DNA from: Chlamydiales bacterium
Lineage (GTDB): Bacteria > Chlamydiota > Chlamydiia > Chlamydiales > SM23-39
Assembly: GCA_030681135.1 (NCBI GenBank)
Contig: JAUXXF010000005.1
Location: 37,109 to 101,108, forward strand
Length of the DNA stretch: 64,000 nucleotides
Direction of reading: 5' to 3'
Shown here in pieces: positions 53,001 through 60,594 of this stretch. Under the pieces are notes generated by a model. The model saw only the letters and a list, made by a program, of their open reading frames with translations, was not told the origin of the DNA and ran no database searches. Position 1 is the first letter of the stretch, and each line of letters begins with the position of its first letter. The translations under genes and the position numbers were made by a program.

Positions 53001-54924
53001 ACAACTATCGAAAGATGAGTCTTTAAAAACGTCATTGATCTTAGCGGACTACATTATTAATAATGCGATCGATGCTGACCTAGAGAGTTTGGCTATAAAC
53101 TACCCGAAATTATCGGCCATCGACCTAAAGCTCCTCATCGATTCTTCTCGCCCTTACTTGATCGATCTATTGGAAAACATCGGTAGGGTGGTAACCTCCA
53201 ATGATATAGAACAGCAGGCCGCTGCTTATGAGCTGTTTGATCTTTATAAAGGGATGCTTTACCAGATTCTTGAAGATTACCAGAAAGCTTCTGAAAAATC
53301 TGATAGTTTCTTACAAGAGATCATACTAGATGATCAAGCTTTTGATCCATCCGAAGAGATTCCTTTATGTATGACAATTGCCGAAACAGAATGGGAAAAA
53401 ATAGAGGTTCCAGATAATACAGAGTTTGAGTTGGCAGACAGATGGCCACTGGAAGATGAATTTTCTCTCTTCGCGGAGAAAGTGGTGCGCACTATACCAT
53501 CTGACTTTGACAAGCTGAAACAGCTTTATTTACAGCTTAGGGGCATTGCCAAAGAAAACGGCTTTGATCCAAGAATTGTTTATAAGACAAACATCATCAG
53601 AAGCCTCATTTCCCAGATTCTCAAACAACAAACATACCTAAAGGGGGAAACAATACCTTCTCTGCTGGCCTCAAAAGCTTATCGACAAAACTCTCCGGTG
53701 AGCAAGCATGGTTTGTATCTTAAAGACTACACACGACAGGCTGGCGATTGCTTGTTCGCTAATATCTCTCCTCAGCTTAACGAGGATCTGTCCTCAGATC
53801 AGTTGAGAAGAGATCTCGTAGAGTATATGAGAGATCATAGTGATGTCTATTCTCATTTGCCCGATTACAAAGTAGAGCCGCATCTTCTCAAGGGTGACGG
53901 GAGAGAGGCTCTCTCTTTTTCCAACTGGGATGAATACCTCGATTGTATGAGCACCCCTACTGTTTGGGCAACGGACATTGAATTAGGAGCTCTTTCCAAT
54001 ATGCTCCAGGCTCCCGTTGTTGTCTTTACAGATGGAAAAAACCCTAAAGTGTATAACAGGGATTTTCTCTCTGAACCACTGTTTATCCATCATTCGAATT
54101 CAGTACATTTTCAGTCTTGTGTGCCTTTCGAGAAGTTGAGTACAAAAGAGATCTTTGAAGCGATCGTTCAAAATCTTACTATGCAAGAGGAGCGGAAAGG
54201 TTGTGCCGATATAAAGGGGTATCTGGCAAAGCGTAAAACTCTCAAAGGATATGAGGTGATAGAAACTCTTAAATTATTCGGAGAGTTAAAAGAGTTCTAT
54301 AAAAAAAGCGCCGGTGTTGGAGAGGGTTATACCGTTGAAACCCATACTAAGATGGTTTTAGATGTTCTTAAGCACGATTTTGAAAACAATGCAGAGTTTC
54401 TCGCTTTTCTTGAAAAAATTTCTCTTACCTTTGAAGAATTCAAGCTTTTTCTAGCTTTGCATGACATCGGAAAGGGGAGGGCTGTCGATGAAGTGCCATA
54501 TCGCTGTCCAGAGAGAAAAGAAAAGGAACTAAGATACACTATTGAAACAATTCAAAAACATGCCGCAAGATTTGCAATCTCTCCAAGAATAGTCCGCATA
54601 TTTGAAGCTCTTCTTTTGGATGACTTCATGGGAGATTACTTTCAGTGCGATCTTAGCTTAGATAGAGCAGTTAGTGCAGTCATGCGATCAGCAAATCATT
54701 GCTTTCTAGAGCCAGAAGATATGCTTGAATTACAGCTCTATTTCAATAAGATCGATGCCAGCAGCTATCCTATTTTGAGAGTTAACTTTTTTGATCATGA
54801 CTCGGGAGATGCGGTTGAAATTGGCAATGAGACTCTCCCTAAAATTGTTGGATACTGTGAAGTATATGAAATGATGGCGCAATCCTTGCGAGATGCTCTT
54901 TTTGGAGAAGTTTCAAAATTGTAA
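50059..54924 (+). CDS. giant OTU- and HD-domain protein, candidate secreted effector
   Basis: 1621 residues. A Gly/Ala-rich hydrophobic region (~140-355) could enter membranes. Two near-identical 26-residue units follow (~392-436), then a coiled coil (~531-634) and a middle part (~678-980) of unknown fold with VILVHAVHQHHL and TIHWAWNQLVQPN. An OTU-like protease domain at ~1222-1360 has GDCLF with Asp1230-Cys1231, the helix ATDIELGALSNML and His1350 in NSVHF. An HD-type region has His1429 and His1468-Asp1469 (HDIGKG) near the C-terminus. OTU proteases cut ubiquitin chains, which bacteria lack, so the host cell is the likely site of action. The start has no clear ribosome site; Met23 is an alternative. 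Confidence 0.8.
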   Translation: MSLKNILRGIIFDRFSLKAEILMIKNDHLRSPLTLPPSITSSQSFSNHQYWQISIDFRGPNGNPQFHLVSPFGEALTVDSVLIQNIDPSTADHFQRSSSSQEKQQIVNQYLQQWFQNPQKYHIHVEKHEGQHYVRIGDPGLRGGGKEEGYACSAVQIVGGSVFTIMGWRKLGPFIISVGVSGALDTYQTKEEEFSKSNYSKKIGYSCLGGLVSAGVGGYLQGAHLIVNMGQAALSAGASAAATTMVKEVVETGKLPSPDKIITNTLSAGIIGGVGPFIDTGVESLIGDVSGHLALIGKKVVSGGVGGAVSGGLSAATSNALERKKIHEGMGQAALAGAVNGAATGILVSGCNQIHQKIEQLKLRVSLENAAREKLLRNGPSLELSPGNVAEEELLKKALSWRDLEVQDADDGINADREELLKKAFSRRYLEVQDADNDVIITGDVIMEEICAIREVAYFVSKEFFKLLIRVNLGIDSSRDGDQVIDKLIDQAIMKVVKPVSEEFFRKIMPEASQDFNYMKESFRKMFSSEVLDSNHPVRIMFEENMKLQQQLLKKHTSLFRVEKELSIARGQSLEPGEFLRFIKDDEGNLILFSRSSVEKLTYKAEQLKSQVGILEEQCKQADYEFEERLKIHHKLIEEPIKTVPINPLNAYLVEAKSSIQRVLQPQVVQPVEQEDEDLTDHVILVHAVHQHHLFYNLPEYVGGEEWDRMEADLNYKTLVALKLVFTKKGVIGRSKNPEKQEYKKFIDRPTIHWAWNQLVQPNSGAPEGWEGAKIAILEPLKTFEKSSDYKVFSPTPYDTETMGEHALSPESTILVPHSIVDEVREYLNEYPGEIRGFDLESKIRGVIFETLQDQEKYPEIWHICEEKGKLIGHLEEYLATGFRSKTCLKKPNGEVEILLMGENNNCSGAMRRLSRGRFVGLHMHSHTYQLEDAEGYFGKIEEFRRKGREIVHNDRLFAASIQNFQELQGMGSLSALKLYQQLSKDESLKTSLILADYIINNAIDADLESLAINYPKLSAIDLKLLIDSSRPYLIDLLENIGRVVTSNDIEQQAAAYELFDLYKGMLYQILEDYQKASEKSDSFLQEIILDDQAFDPSEEIPLCMTIAETEWEKIEVPDNTEFELADRWPLEDEFSLFAEKVVRTIPSDFDKLKQLYLQLRGIAKENGFDPRIVYKTNIIRSLISQILKQQTYLKGETIPSLLASKAYRQNSPVSKHGLYLKDYTRQAGDCLFANISPQLNEDLSSDQLRRDLVEYMRDHSDVYSHLPDYKVEPHLLKGDGREALSFSNWDEYLDCMSTPTVWATDIELGALSNMLQAPVVVFTDGKNPKVYNRDFLSEPLFIHHSNSVHFQSCVPFEKLSTKEIFEAIVQNLTMQEERKGCADIKGYLAKRKTLKGYEVIETLKLFGELKEFYKKSAGVGEGYTVETHTKMVLDVLKHDFENNAEFLAFLEKISLTFEEFKLFLALHDIGKGRAVDEVPYRCPERKEKELRYTIETIQKHAARFAISPRIVRIFEALLLDDFMGDYFQCDLSLDRAVSAVMRSANHCFLEPEDMLELQLYFNKIDASSYPILRVNFFDHDSGDAVEIGNETLPKIVGYCEVYEMMAQSLRDALFGEVSKL
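51232..51366 (+). repeat. in-frame tandem duplication in the giant protein
   Basis: 57 bases at 51232-51288 recur at 51310-51366 with a period of 78 bases (26 codons); GAAGAGCTTTTGAAAAAAGC is identical in both. It encodes EELLKKALSWRDLEVQDAD and EELLKKAFSRRYLEVQDAD. The near identity indicates a recent event. Confidence 0.88.
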
Positions 54925-54957
54925 ATCATCGTACGTGAAGAATTTTTTGTGGATAGA

Positions 54958-55013
54958 TTAGACCTCTTTCGAAACTAGGCTCAAAAGAACCTTAGTTTAG
55001 AAAGAGGTCTATT
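54958..55013. terminator. inverted repeat shared by the giant gene and dus
   Basis: AGACCTCTTTC and GAAAGAGGTCT form the stem; the loop holds AGGCTCAAAAGAACCT, which is the complement of a piece of the class A element (29176-29192). It lies between the convergent genes and overlaps the dus stop. It may be both terminator and repeat remnant. Confidence 0.6.
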
Positions 55014-55974
55014 GATTAAGTAAAAAAGTTTTTGCGTATTCGAGAAGAGAATCTGCACTTGGAGGATTGAAAGTAAGAATTTGCTGCCGATGTTCTAATA
55101 ATCTGGGACTGCTCTTAAATAAAAATCCGAGCAATTGCTTCAATTTATTTACGCGGAGTTTCGTAGGCGTCTCAGGCGACATGCTTGTCAAATACACATC
55201 AAAATATCCCATCAGTGTTTCCCATTTGGGAATATAGGGCTCTTTTGCAAAATGTGCTCGAATCTGATGGAAAATAAACGGATTGATCAGACTTCCTCGA
55301 CCGATCATAAGGGCGTCACATTTTGTGATTTGCAACATCTTTAAGGCATCTTCGACACTGAGAATATCTCCATTACCTACAATTGGTATCTTTAAAAGAG
55401 ATTTTGCCTCCGCAATCAGATCCCATTTTGCAGGAGGCCCGTAGCCATCGGCTTTAGTCCTCGGATGAAGTGTGATGTATCGGACTCCACTTTCCTGAGC
55501 TGCAAGTAGATTCTCCTTGAATAAAGAAATGTCGTCGTATCCAGAGCGCATCTTGATCGTGACGGGAATGGAAACAGCTTGAACGACAGATTTGGCCACT
55601 TCATATAAGATATTGGGATCTTTTAAGAGACTAGAACCAGCTCCTCGACCTGTAACAGTATGAGAAGGGCATCCGCAATTGACATCGATCCGCGCTGCTC
55701 CTCTTAGGACAAGCTCTTTAGCCATTTCTGCCATTAAAGAGGTGTCGGATCCCATGATTTGCGCTGCAAGAGGAATGGGGGATAGTTCGTCTGAGAAATA
55801 GACTTTGCTGAGCGATTTGACATGGGCGTTCATGGGAACCCGAAGAAAGTCTCTTACAGCCTCATCGAATCCTCCAACGGAAGCGATAGCTTTTCGAAAA
55901 CAGGCATCGCCAACTCCCTCCATGGGAGCTAACTGAAGATAAGGACAGCCATTGACATCTTTAGGAAGAAGCAT
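55009..55974 (-). CDS. dus: tRNA-dihydrouridine synthase
   Basis: FMN enzyme that reduces uridine in tRNA D-loops. 321 residues from ATG 55974 (MLLPKDVNGCPYLQLAPMEGV); the frame extends to 56085 but that part overlaps the upstream gene. LAPMEGVGD is the FMN-binding start and the catalytic Cys102 is in NCGCPSHTV. MRSGYDDISLFKE and LMIGRGSLINPFIF are further family sites. The sequence is nearest to the DusC type. Its start overlaps the end of the methyltransferase gene by 14 bases. Confidence 0.92.
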   Translation of the reverse strand: MLLPKDVNGCPYLQLAPMEGVGDACFRKAIASVGGFDEAVRDFLRVPMNAHVKSLSKVYFSDELSPIPLAAQIMGSDTSLMAEMAKELVLRGAARIDVNCGCPSHTVTGRGAGSSLLKDPNILYEVAKSVVQAVSIPVTIKMRSGYDDISLFKENLLAAQESGVRYITLHPRTKADGYGPPAKWDLIAEAKSLLKIPIVGNGDILSVEDALKMLQITKCDALMIGRGSLINPFIFHQIRAHFAKEPYIPKWETLMGYFDVYLTSMSPETPTKLRVNKLKQLLGFLFKSSPRLLEHRQQILTFNPPSADSLLEYAKTFLLNQ

Positions 55975-56944
55975 GGCGAATCTTCCAACAGCGATGGATT
56001 TTTTGATTATGAAAATCGATCGGGATTGTTTTTTTAGAGATGTCCAAGATCTCACATCCTTTAAACAAACTCTCGTCAAAATCAAAATCCCGAGAATTTG
56101 TGCTAAAAATAAGCGTGCCGTCTTGAGACAAAAGCGCTAATGCCTTGGAAATTAAAAAGGGATAGTCTTTTTGAATATCAAACATTTGATCCATTTTTTT
56201 AGAACGAGAGATTGTTGGGGGATCGATCACAATCAGGTCATAGATACCTCGCTCTTTTTCGAGAAACTGCAGGCAATCTTCTCGAATAATGGGGTTGTTC
56301 TTTAGAGGAAGTGCATTTAATAAAAAATTCTCCTTGCCCCATTCGGTATAGGTATTTGAAAGATCTACGCTCTTGGTGAAAATAGCCCCTGCAGCTGCTG
56401 CATGAACGCTGAATGAACAGGTATAGGCGAAGAGATTTAAAAGCCGCTTTCCTTTAGCCATTGAAGCCACTAGATGGCGAGTTTCTCGGTGGTCGAGAAA
56501 AAGCCCGGTGTCGAGATAATCGGTTAAATTAACCCTGAATTGTAGTCCATATTCAAGGACGGAAAAAAACTGTTTTGCCTCACCCGTTTTTTCATACTGT
56601 TCTGTCTTTTCTCTCTTCACTCTTGTCCGCCAGTAGATCGATTCAAGGGGCGCTTGAAACAACGAGCTGATAGCGCTCGTGGCCTCGTCGTAGAGATCTT
56701 GGCGAGGCTCATCGCTGTCACGAGTACTGGTGAAAAAGTGGACGCAGAAACGTCCATCGTAAAAATCGATCGCCAAAGGATATTCTTTGATGTCCCTGTC
56801 ATAGATGCGAAAGCAGTTTGTTGTTGTTCGATTCGCCCATTTTCTCAAATGGCGATAGTTTTTTCGCATTCGATTTTTTAGTGGAGAAGTTTTGTCTTCG
56901 TCATCCCCAATCAATGGCAAAAATAGGTGTGGTGCCTTGTTCAT
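55961..56944 (-). CDS. class I SAM rRNA methyltransferase (RlmK/RlmI-like)
   Basis: 327 residues from ATG 56944, 4 bases after the flavoprotein gene ends. LKNRMRKNYRHLRKWANRTTTNCFRIYD resembles the start of RlmK (the C-terminal half of RlmKL), then LFLDHRETRHLVASMAKGKRLLNLFAYTCSFSVHAAAAGA and the site IVIDPPTISRS. Such enzymes make m7G2069 or m5C in 23S rRNA. It is middle of a three-gene unit (flavoprotein, methyltransferase, dus) joined by overlaps or tiny gaps, suggesting translation-related roles for the last two. Confidence 0.88.
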   Translation of the reverse strand: MNKAPHLFLPLIGDDEDKTSPLKNRMRKNYRHLRKWANRTTTNCFRIYDRDIKEYPLAIDFYDGRFCVHFFTSTRDSDEPRQDLYDEATSAISSLFQAPLESIYWRTRVKREKTEQYEKTGEAKQFFSVLEYGLQFRVNLTDYLDTGLFLDHRETRHLVASMAKGKRLLNLFAYTCSFSVHAAAAGAIFTKSVDLSNTYTEWGKENFLLNALPLKNNPIIREDCLQFLEKERGIYDLIVIDPPTISRSKKMDQMFDIQKDYPFLISKALALLSQDGTLIFSTNSRDFDFDESLFKGCEILDISKKTIPIDFHNQKIHRCWKIRHASS

Positions 56945-56948
56945 ACAA

Positions 56949-58163
56949 TTAGTTTTCCCGTTTTCCCATCGCGCTTCCTGCAAGCCATCCCGTTGTCCAT
57001 GCATTTTGAAAGTTAAACCCTCCTGTAATCCCATCGACATTGAGAATTTCTCCAGCAAAAAATAGCCCCGGAGTAGATTTGCTTTGCATCGTTTTCCAAT
57101 CGATCCCTTTCAGATCTATTCCACCTGCGGTCACAAATTCTTGCTTATAGGTTGTTTTCCCTTCAATGGCATAAGGGTCGGCATGTAATTTAGCGGCAAG
57201 TTGAGCCAGCGTGCGATTTGCAATTTTGCCGAGAGGGGTTGCAGGGTTGATGTTCAGGCCCTTACATAGTCGAAGCAGTAGGTTGTTTGGAAGGAGAGAG
57301 GGGATGGGTTGTAGAGGATGCGTCGCTTTTCTTTCCAACAGGGTTTGATAGAGAACTTCTTGATTTTTCGAAGCTGTCCAATTGATAAGAAGAGTTGTTT
57401 TATAATCGAGCTCGTGCAATTTACGGGCAGCCCAAGCGGAGAGTTTTAGTATGGCAGGTCCACTAAAGCCCCAGTGAGTCAGTAAAAGAGGTCCGCGCTG
57501 GTGAAAAGAGGTTCCCTTGAGTGTTACAATGACATCACCGAGAGAGATGCCGGCAAGATCGAGTAGGGGAGATGTCGGGACATTAAAGGTAAATAAAGAG
57601 GGCACTGGCTCAATGATCTCATGGCCAAAGTCTTTAGCAATGGAGTAACCGAAAGAAGAAGATCCTGTGGCTAAAAGAAGTTGGTCCGCAAGGATTTGTC
57701 CACTTTGCATCTCGATGAGAAATTGTTTTTTCATTGTTTGAATAGAAAGAATGCGCTGTTGTTTTTGGATTTCCACGCCTGCTAAAGCTGCTGCATTCAT
57801 CAAACACTGAATGATCGTTTCTGAAGAATCGGTCGTGGGGAACATTCTCCCATCGCTTTCAATCTTGAGAGCTACTCCTCGCTCGGCAAACCAAGAAACC
57901 GTGTCTTTAGGTTGAAAAGCATGGAAGGGGCCAATGAGCTCTTTGGATCCACGGGGATAATGTTGGGATAACTGAGGTGGGTCGAAACAAGAGTGGGTGA
58001 CATTGCAGCGTCCTCCTCCAGAAATACGAACTTTAGAGAGAAGTTGGTTGGTCTTCTCAAGGAGAATGACTCTGGAAGAGGGGGAGACGGTTTTACACCG
58101 GATTGCGGCAAAAATGCCTGCAGCTCCTCCTCCGATAATAACATTGATGATAGGGCGGTCCAT
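56949..58163 (-). CDS. HI0933/YhiN-family flavoprotein
   Basis: 404 residues. FAD-binding Rossmann start INVIIGGGAAGIFAAIR, then the signature RISGGGRCNVTHS, and the C-terminal LFFAGEILNVDGITGGFNFQNAWTTGWLAG. Family members are widespread, bind FAD and have no agreed reaction (a role in rRNA or quinone chemistry has been proposed). First gene of the flavoprotein-methyltransferase-dus unit. Confidence 0.92.
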   Translation of the reverse strand: MDRPIINVIIGGGAAGIFAAIRCKTVSPSSRVILLEKTNQLLSKVRISGGGRCNVTHSCFDPPQLSQHYPRGSKELIGPFHAFQPKDTVSWFAERGVALKIESDGRMFPTTDSSETIIQCLMNAAALAGVEIQKQQRILSIQTMKKQFLIEMQSGQILADQLLLATGSSSFGYSIAKDFGHEIIEPVPSLFTFNVPTSPLLDLAGISLGDVIVTLKGTSFHQRGPLLLTHWGFSGPAILKLSAWAARKLHELDYKTTLLINWTASKNQEVLYQTLLERKATHPLQPIPSLLPNNLLLRLCKGLNINPATPLGKIANRTLAQLAAKLHADPYAIEGKTTYKQEFVTAGGIDLKGIDWKTMQSKSTPGLFFAGEILNVDGITGGFNFQNAWTTGWLAGSAMGKREN

Positions 58164-58271
58164 ATTTTGGGTATTATGCTATATGAGATGGACGTAAGGA
58201 TCAATAAATAAAAAAACTTTTTAGTGGAAATGATATAAAAATTTCTTTACGATCGAAAATGTTTAGCGGTA

Positions 58272-58997
58272 ATGTATTTATTGTTGTATCATTTAGTTAT
58301 GAAATACAAATTACAAAGACAGGAAATTGATAAACTTTTGTTTAATTTTTGTTTTAACAGAATTAAACGAGATAAAATCGATGTTCCTCTAGCAAATAAG
58401 AAAATTGTACAGGGGATACCCGCCATTCTTAAGGAAATCCGAAAGAAAGGTCTTCCGAGCTATTTGTTGATTAAAAAGCTCAAAGGAAAGCTTGGATACG
58501 GAGTTTTTCTTCATCCCGAAGCTAAGCCTATCCCAAGAGGGGCTCCGATTGCTCCTTACTCTGGAAAAGTGATCTTATCTCCTCAAAATATGGGGAACGA
58601 TTCTGACTATGCCTTTGGTCTTATTTCAGACCTTCTTCTTACAAGAGAAGAGCAAAGGAAGTGGGATCCTACTCGCTCCTACCGCCCGCGCCGCCTTTAT
58701 TCGGTCGACCTAGACGCTCATAAAAAGGGGAATTTTACTCGCTTCATTAACCATTCGGAAACGCCCAATATTGAAGCCAAATTTGTCCGGATTCCTCGAA
58801 ATTCAGAAGGCCTTTCTCCTTCTTCTTTTGAGATTATCTATGTTGCTAAAAAAACGATCCGCCCAGGAGAGCAGCTTTTAGTCTGCTACGAGGGAGAAGA
58901 TAAAACCTACTGGGGAGTTCTCAAGATCAAACCTTTTCCTATGACGCCAAGAACGTTCTTGTTGAATCAGTCTTGTGAGATTGTGGAAGGACTCTAA
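58272..58997 (+). CDS. SET-domain lysine methyltransferase (NUE-like)
   Basis: 241 residues. SET-domain sites: LGYGVFLHPEAKPIPRGAPI (~75-93), FINHSETPN (Asn160-His161-Ser162, SAM site) and PGEQLLVCYEGEDKTYW with Tyr206. Chlamydia trachomatis NUE (CT737) is a type III secreted SET protein that methylates host histones, and homologs occur across the phylum. No N-terminal signal is seen, as expected for such substrates. A start at Met10 (58299) is also possible. Substrate inferred, not shown. Confidence 0.88.
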   Translation: MYLLLYHLVMKYKLQRQEIDKLLFNFCFNRIKRDKIDVPLANKKIVQGIPAILKEIRKKGLPSYLLIKKLKGKLGYGVFLHPEAKPIPRGAPIAPYSGKVILSPQNMGNDSDYAFGLISDLLLTREEQRKWDPTRSYRPRRLYSVDLDAHKKGNFTRFINHSETPNIEAKFVRIPRNSEGLSPSSFEIIYVAKKTIRPGEQLLVCYEGEDKTYWGVLKIKPFPMTPRTFLLNQSCEIVEGL

Positions 58998-59029
58998 GAG
59001 GGTTTCTTCTGCTACTACAGCTTCCAGCG

Positions 59030-59049
59030 CCGGACTCTTTTGAGTCCGG
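59030..59049. terminator. hairpin after the SET gene
   Basis: CCGGACTC TTTT GAGTCCGG, 33 bases past the stop. GC-rich stem but no T-run. Confidence 0.5.
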
Positions 59050-59110
59050 GCCGTGTAGTTGTGAGAGCTGGGTTGCAGTTGAGAAACTTGGATTTTTTTG
59101 CGCTCAGCTA

Positions 59111-59389
59111 TTAACGTTTTTTCTTATGATACCAATGATAAAACGCTAAAGAACCGAGTACAATGAGAATGCCTCCTCCAAAGAAGAACCACTTTGTTCC
59201 TGCATTTTTATGTAGGATTTTCATTTCCAAGTCTTTACCTGCTGATTTCACAGTCTTGTTTTTTGATTGGCTGATCTGATGAATTTCGTTTTTCATCTGA
59301 GAAATAGAGTATTTGGAATGTACTCCATAACCGATCATTAAAATACCGACTGCAATCACGCCGAGAGATATAAGCTTTTTAACGTTCAT
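59111..59389 (-). CDS. small two-helix membrane protein (DUF3185-like)
   Basis: 92 residues from ATG 59389: MNVKKLISLGVIAVGILMIGYG, a polar middle (residues ~25-60, with SKNKTVKSAGKDLEMKI), then a second helix WFFFGGGILIVLGSLAFYHW and a basic end. The first helix resembles DUF3185-type proteins. It begins 2 bases after the DUF3309-like gene; AGGAG at a slightly long distance serves as ribosome site. Function unknown; such genes are often stress-induced. Confidence 0.7.
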   Translation of the reverse strand: MNVKKLISLGVIAVGILMIGYGVHSKYSISQMKNEIHQISQSKNKTVKSAGKDLEMKILHKNAGTKWFFFGGGILIVLGSLAFYHWYHKKKR

Positions 59390-59391
59390 AA

Positions 59392-59547
59392 TTAAATAAC
59401 TCCTAATAACCACAAGATTAAGATAATGATTAATATTGTCGTTAGCAATCCAAAAGGTGCATACCCCCAATTTCGGCTATAATCCCATCTTGGAAAAGCA
59501 CCAATTAATAGCAAAATCAAGACAACAATAAGAATTGTACTTAGCAT
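59392..59547 (-). CDS. DUF3309-like small membrane protein
   Basis: A 51-residue gene easily missed because of its length. MLSTILIVVLILLLIGAFPR, then WDYSRNWGYAPFG, then a second helix LLTTILIIILILWLLGVI. The two helices joined by the Trp-x-x-Ser-x-x-Trp-Gly turn are the hallmark of DUF3309. It has an excellent ribosome site (GGAG, 6 bases upstream). Transcribed with the next small membrane protein. Members are common in proteobacteria living in soil and water; function unknown. Confidence 0.82.
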   Translation of the reverse strand: MLSTILIVVLILLLIGAFPRWDYSRNWGYAPFGLLTTILIIILILWLLGVI

Positions 59548-59748
59548 CTTTTACTCCAAGAATGTATCCTGATATTGATGTCTGGATGCATTCGGTTGAT
59601 ATTCATGATGTTAGCTGTCATCAGATCGCAATGACGATCGATGGCGGCACAAAAACCCTTGTAGGGGTTGATATTTCGGTCTATTGCACACTTGCTGAAT
59701 TATTGTCAAAAATAGTTGTACAAAAGAAAAGGGTCTAGAAAATGACGC

Positions 59749-60222
59749 TCAGACTTTGTTTTCTAAAAACTGCGATATTTTTAATGCTGTTTCTTTAGTA
59801 GAAACCAGAGAAGAATCAACACAAATGTCAAATTTTTCTTGGGCTATTGCACTTAAAGTCTCATGCGTATCGATCACATATTGTTTTGCATAAGAGGCCC
59901 GGGGTTCAGGCCGTTTAAGGCGTTCAGTTCTCAGGGCATCTCTCTCTAAAAGAGTTTTAAGAGGGGGAGGTAGCAAACAATAGACGTCGTCTGGGTTTTT
60001 ATCTCTCCAAGGGATCTGAGTATCGATAATTATCCTATTTCCTATTGCCTGAATTCTTTCCTCTAAAGTTTTGTCTGCTCCTGATTCAACACATAGACCA
60101 TCTTCGATCAATTGATCTCGATCTAAGTAGGTCCACTGACCTCCTAGGTGCTTTTGAAGTGCCTTACCAAGCGTAGATTTTCCGCTGCAAGAAGGGCCAA
60201 ATATGTAAATAATTCCATTCAT
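59749..60222 (-). CDS. P-loop kinase (chloramphenicol phosphotransferase/zeta-like)
   Basis: 157 residues. Walker A GPSCSGKS (9-16), then TYLDRDQLIEDG with a catalytic-type Asp, IIIDTQIPWRD and an Arg-rich lid (RTERLKRPEPRASYAKQY, ~117-134). The layout matches small-molecule kinases of the Cpt/zeta group. The substrate is unknown: an antibiotic, a sugar or nucleoside, or a cell-wall precursor. No antitoxin gene is adjacent. Single gene. Confidence 0.8.
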   Translation of the reverse strand: MNGIIYIFGPSCSGKSTLGKALQKHLGGQWTYLDRDQLIEDGLCVESGADKTLEERIQAIGNRIIIDTQIPWRDKNPDDVYCLLPPPLKTLLERDALRTERLKRPEPRASYAKQYVIDTHETLSAIAQEKFDICVDSSLVSTKETALKISQFLENKV

Positions 60223-60594
60223 AAATCAATATTTCTCGTTTGATGTTTTTGGCGCATATTTTGAAATATTGCCAATTTTTTTCAAAAGATAAAAAGGGTA
60301 GGATTACAATTGTCTTTTAAAGAGCTATTTGTATAAACTGACCAAAAAGAAGTGAGCATGTTACCCTATATGAAGCTACTGAATGCATCGAAAAATATTC
60401 CGGTTCGCCGATTAAAGGGTTCTCTTGTGTCATTTTTTGCTTGTCAATTTTTCTTCTTCTTTAATAGAGAAGAGCGGGGATTGATAAGGTAAATCATTAC
60501 TAATCAACGCCCTGGCTCTTCAAGCCAGGGTGTTTCCTTTTATGGATAATGATCCTGGCTTTCAAGTCTAGGGTTTTAACTATAGGAGGAAAAA
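60223..60594. other. leader region with hairpin before the ABC binding protein
   Basis: 372 bases. A 43-44 codon open frame from ATG 60359 (MLPYMKLLNASKNIPVRR) has no ribosome site and is not called. CCCTGGCT / AGCCAGGG (60510-60530) makes a strong hairpin 65 bases before the next gene, and its left strand is partly repeated at 60549 (ATCCTGGCTTTCAAG). This could be an attenuator or a terminator. Confidence 0.45.

Noticed and set aside
59535..59738. Plus-strand frame reading MYPDIDVWMHSVDIHDV
   Set aside because: TTG or ATG start without ribosome site, no recognisable family, and its start overlaps the well-supported DUF3309-like gene on the other strand.
60359..60493. Possible leader peptide before the ABC binding protein
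   Set aside because: No ribosome site and no run of Trp or other regulatory codons that would mark an attenuation peptide.
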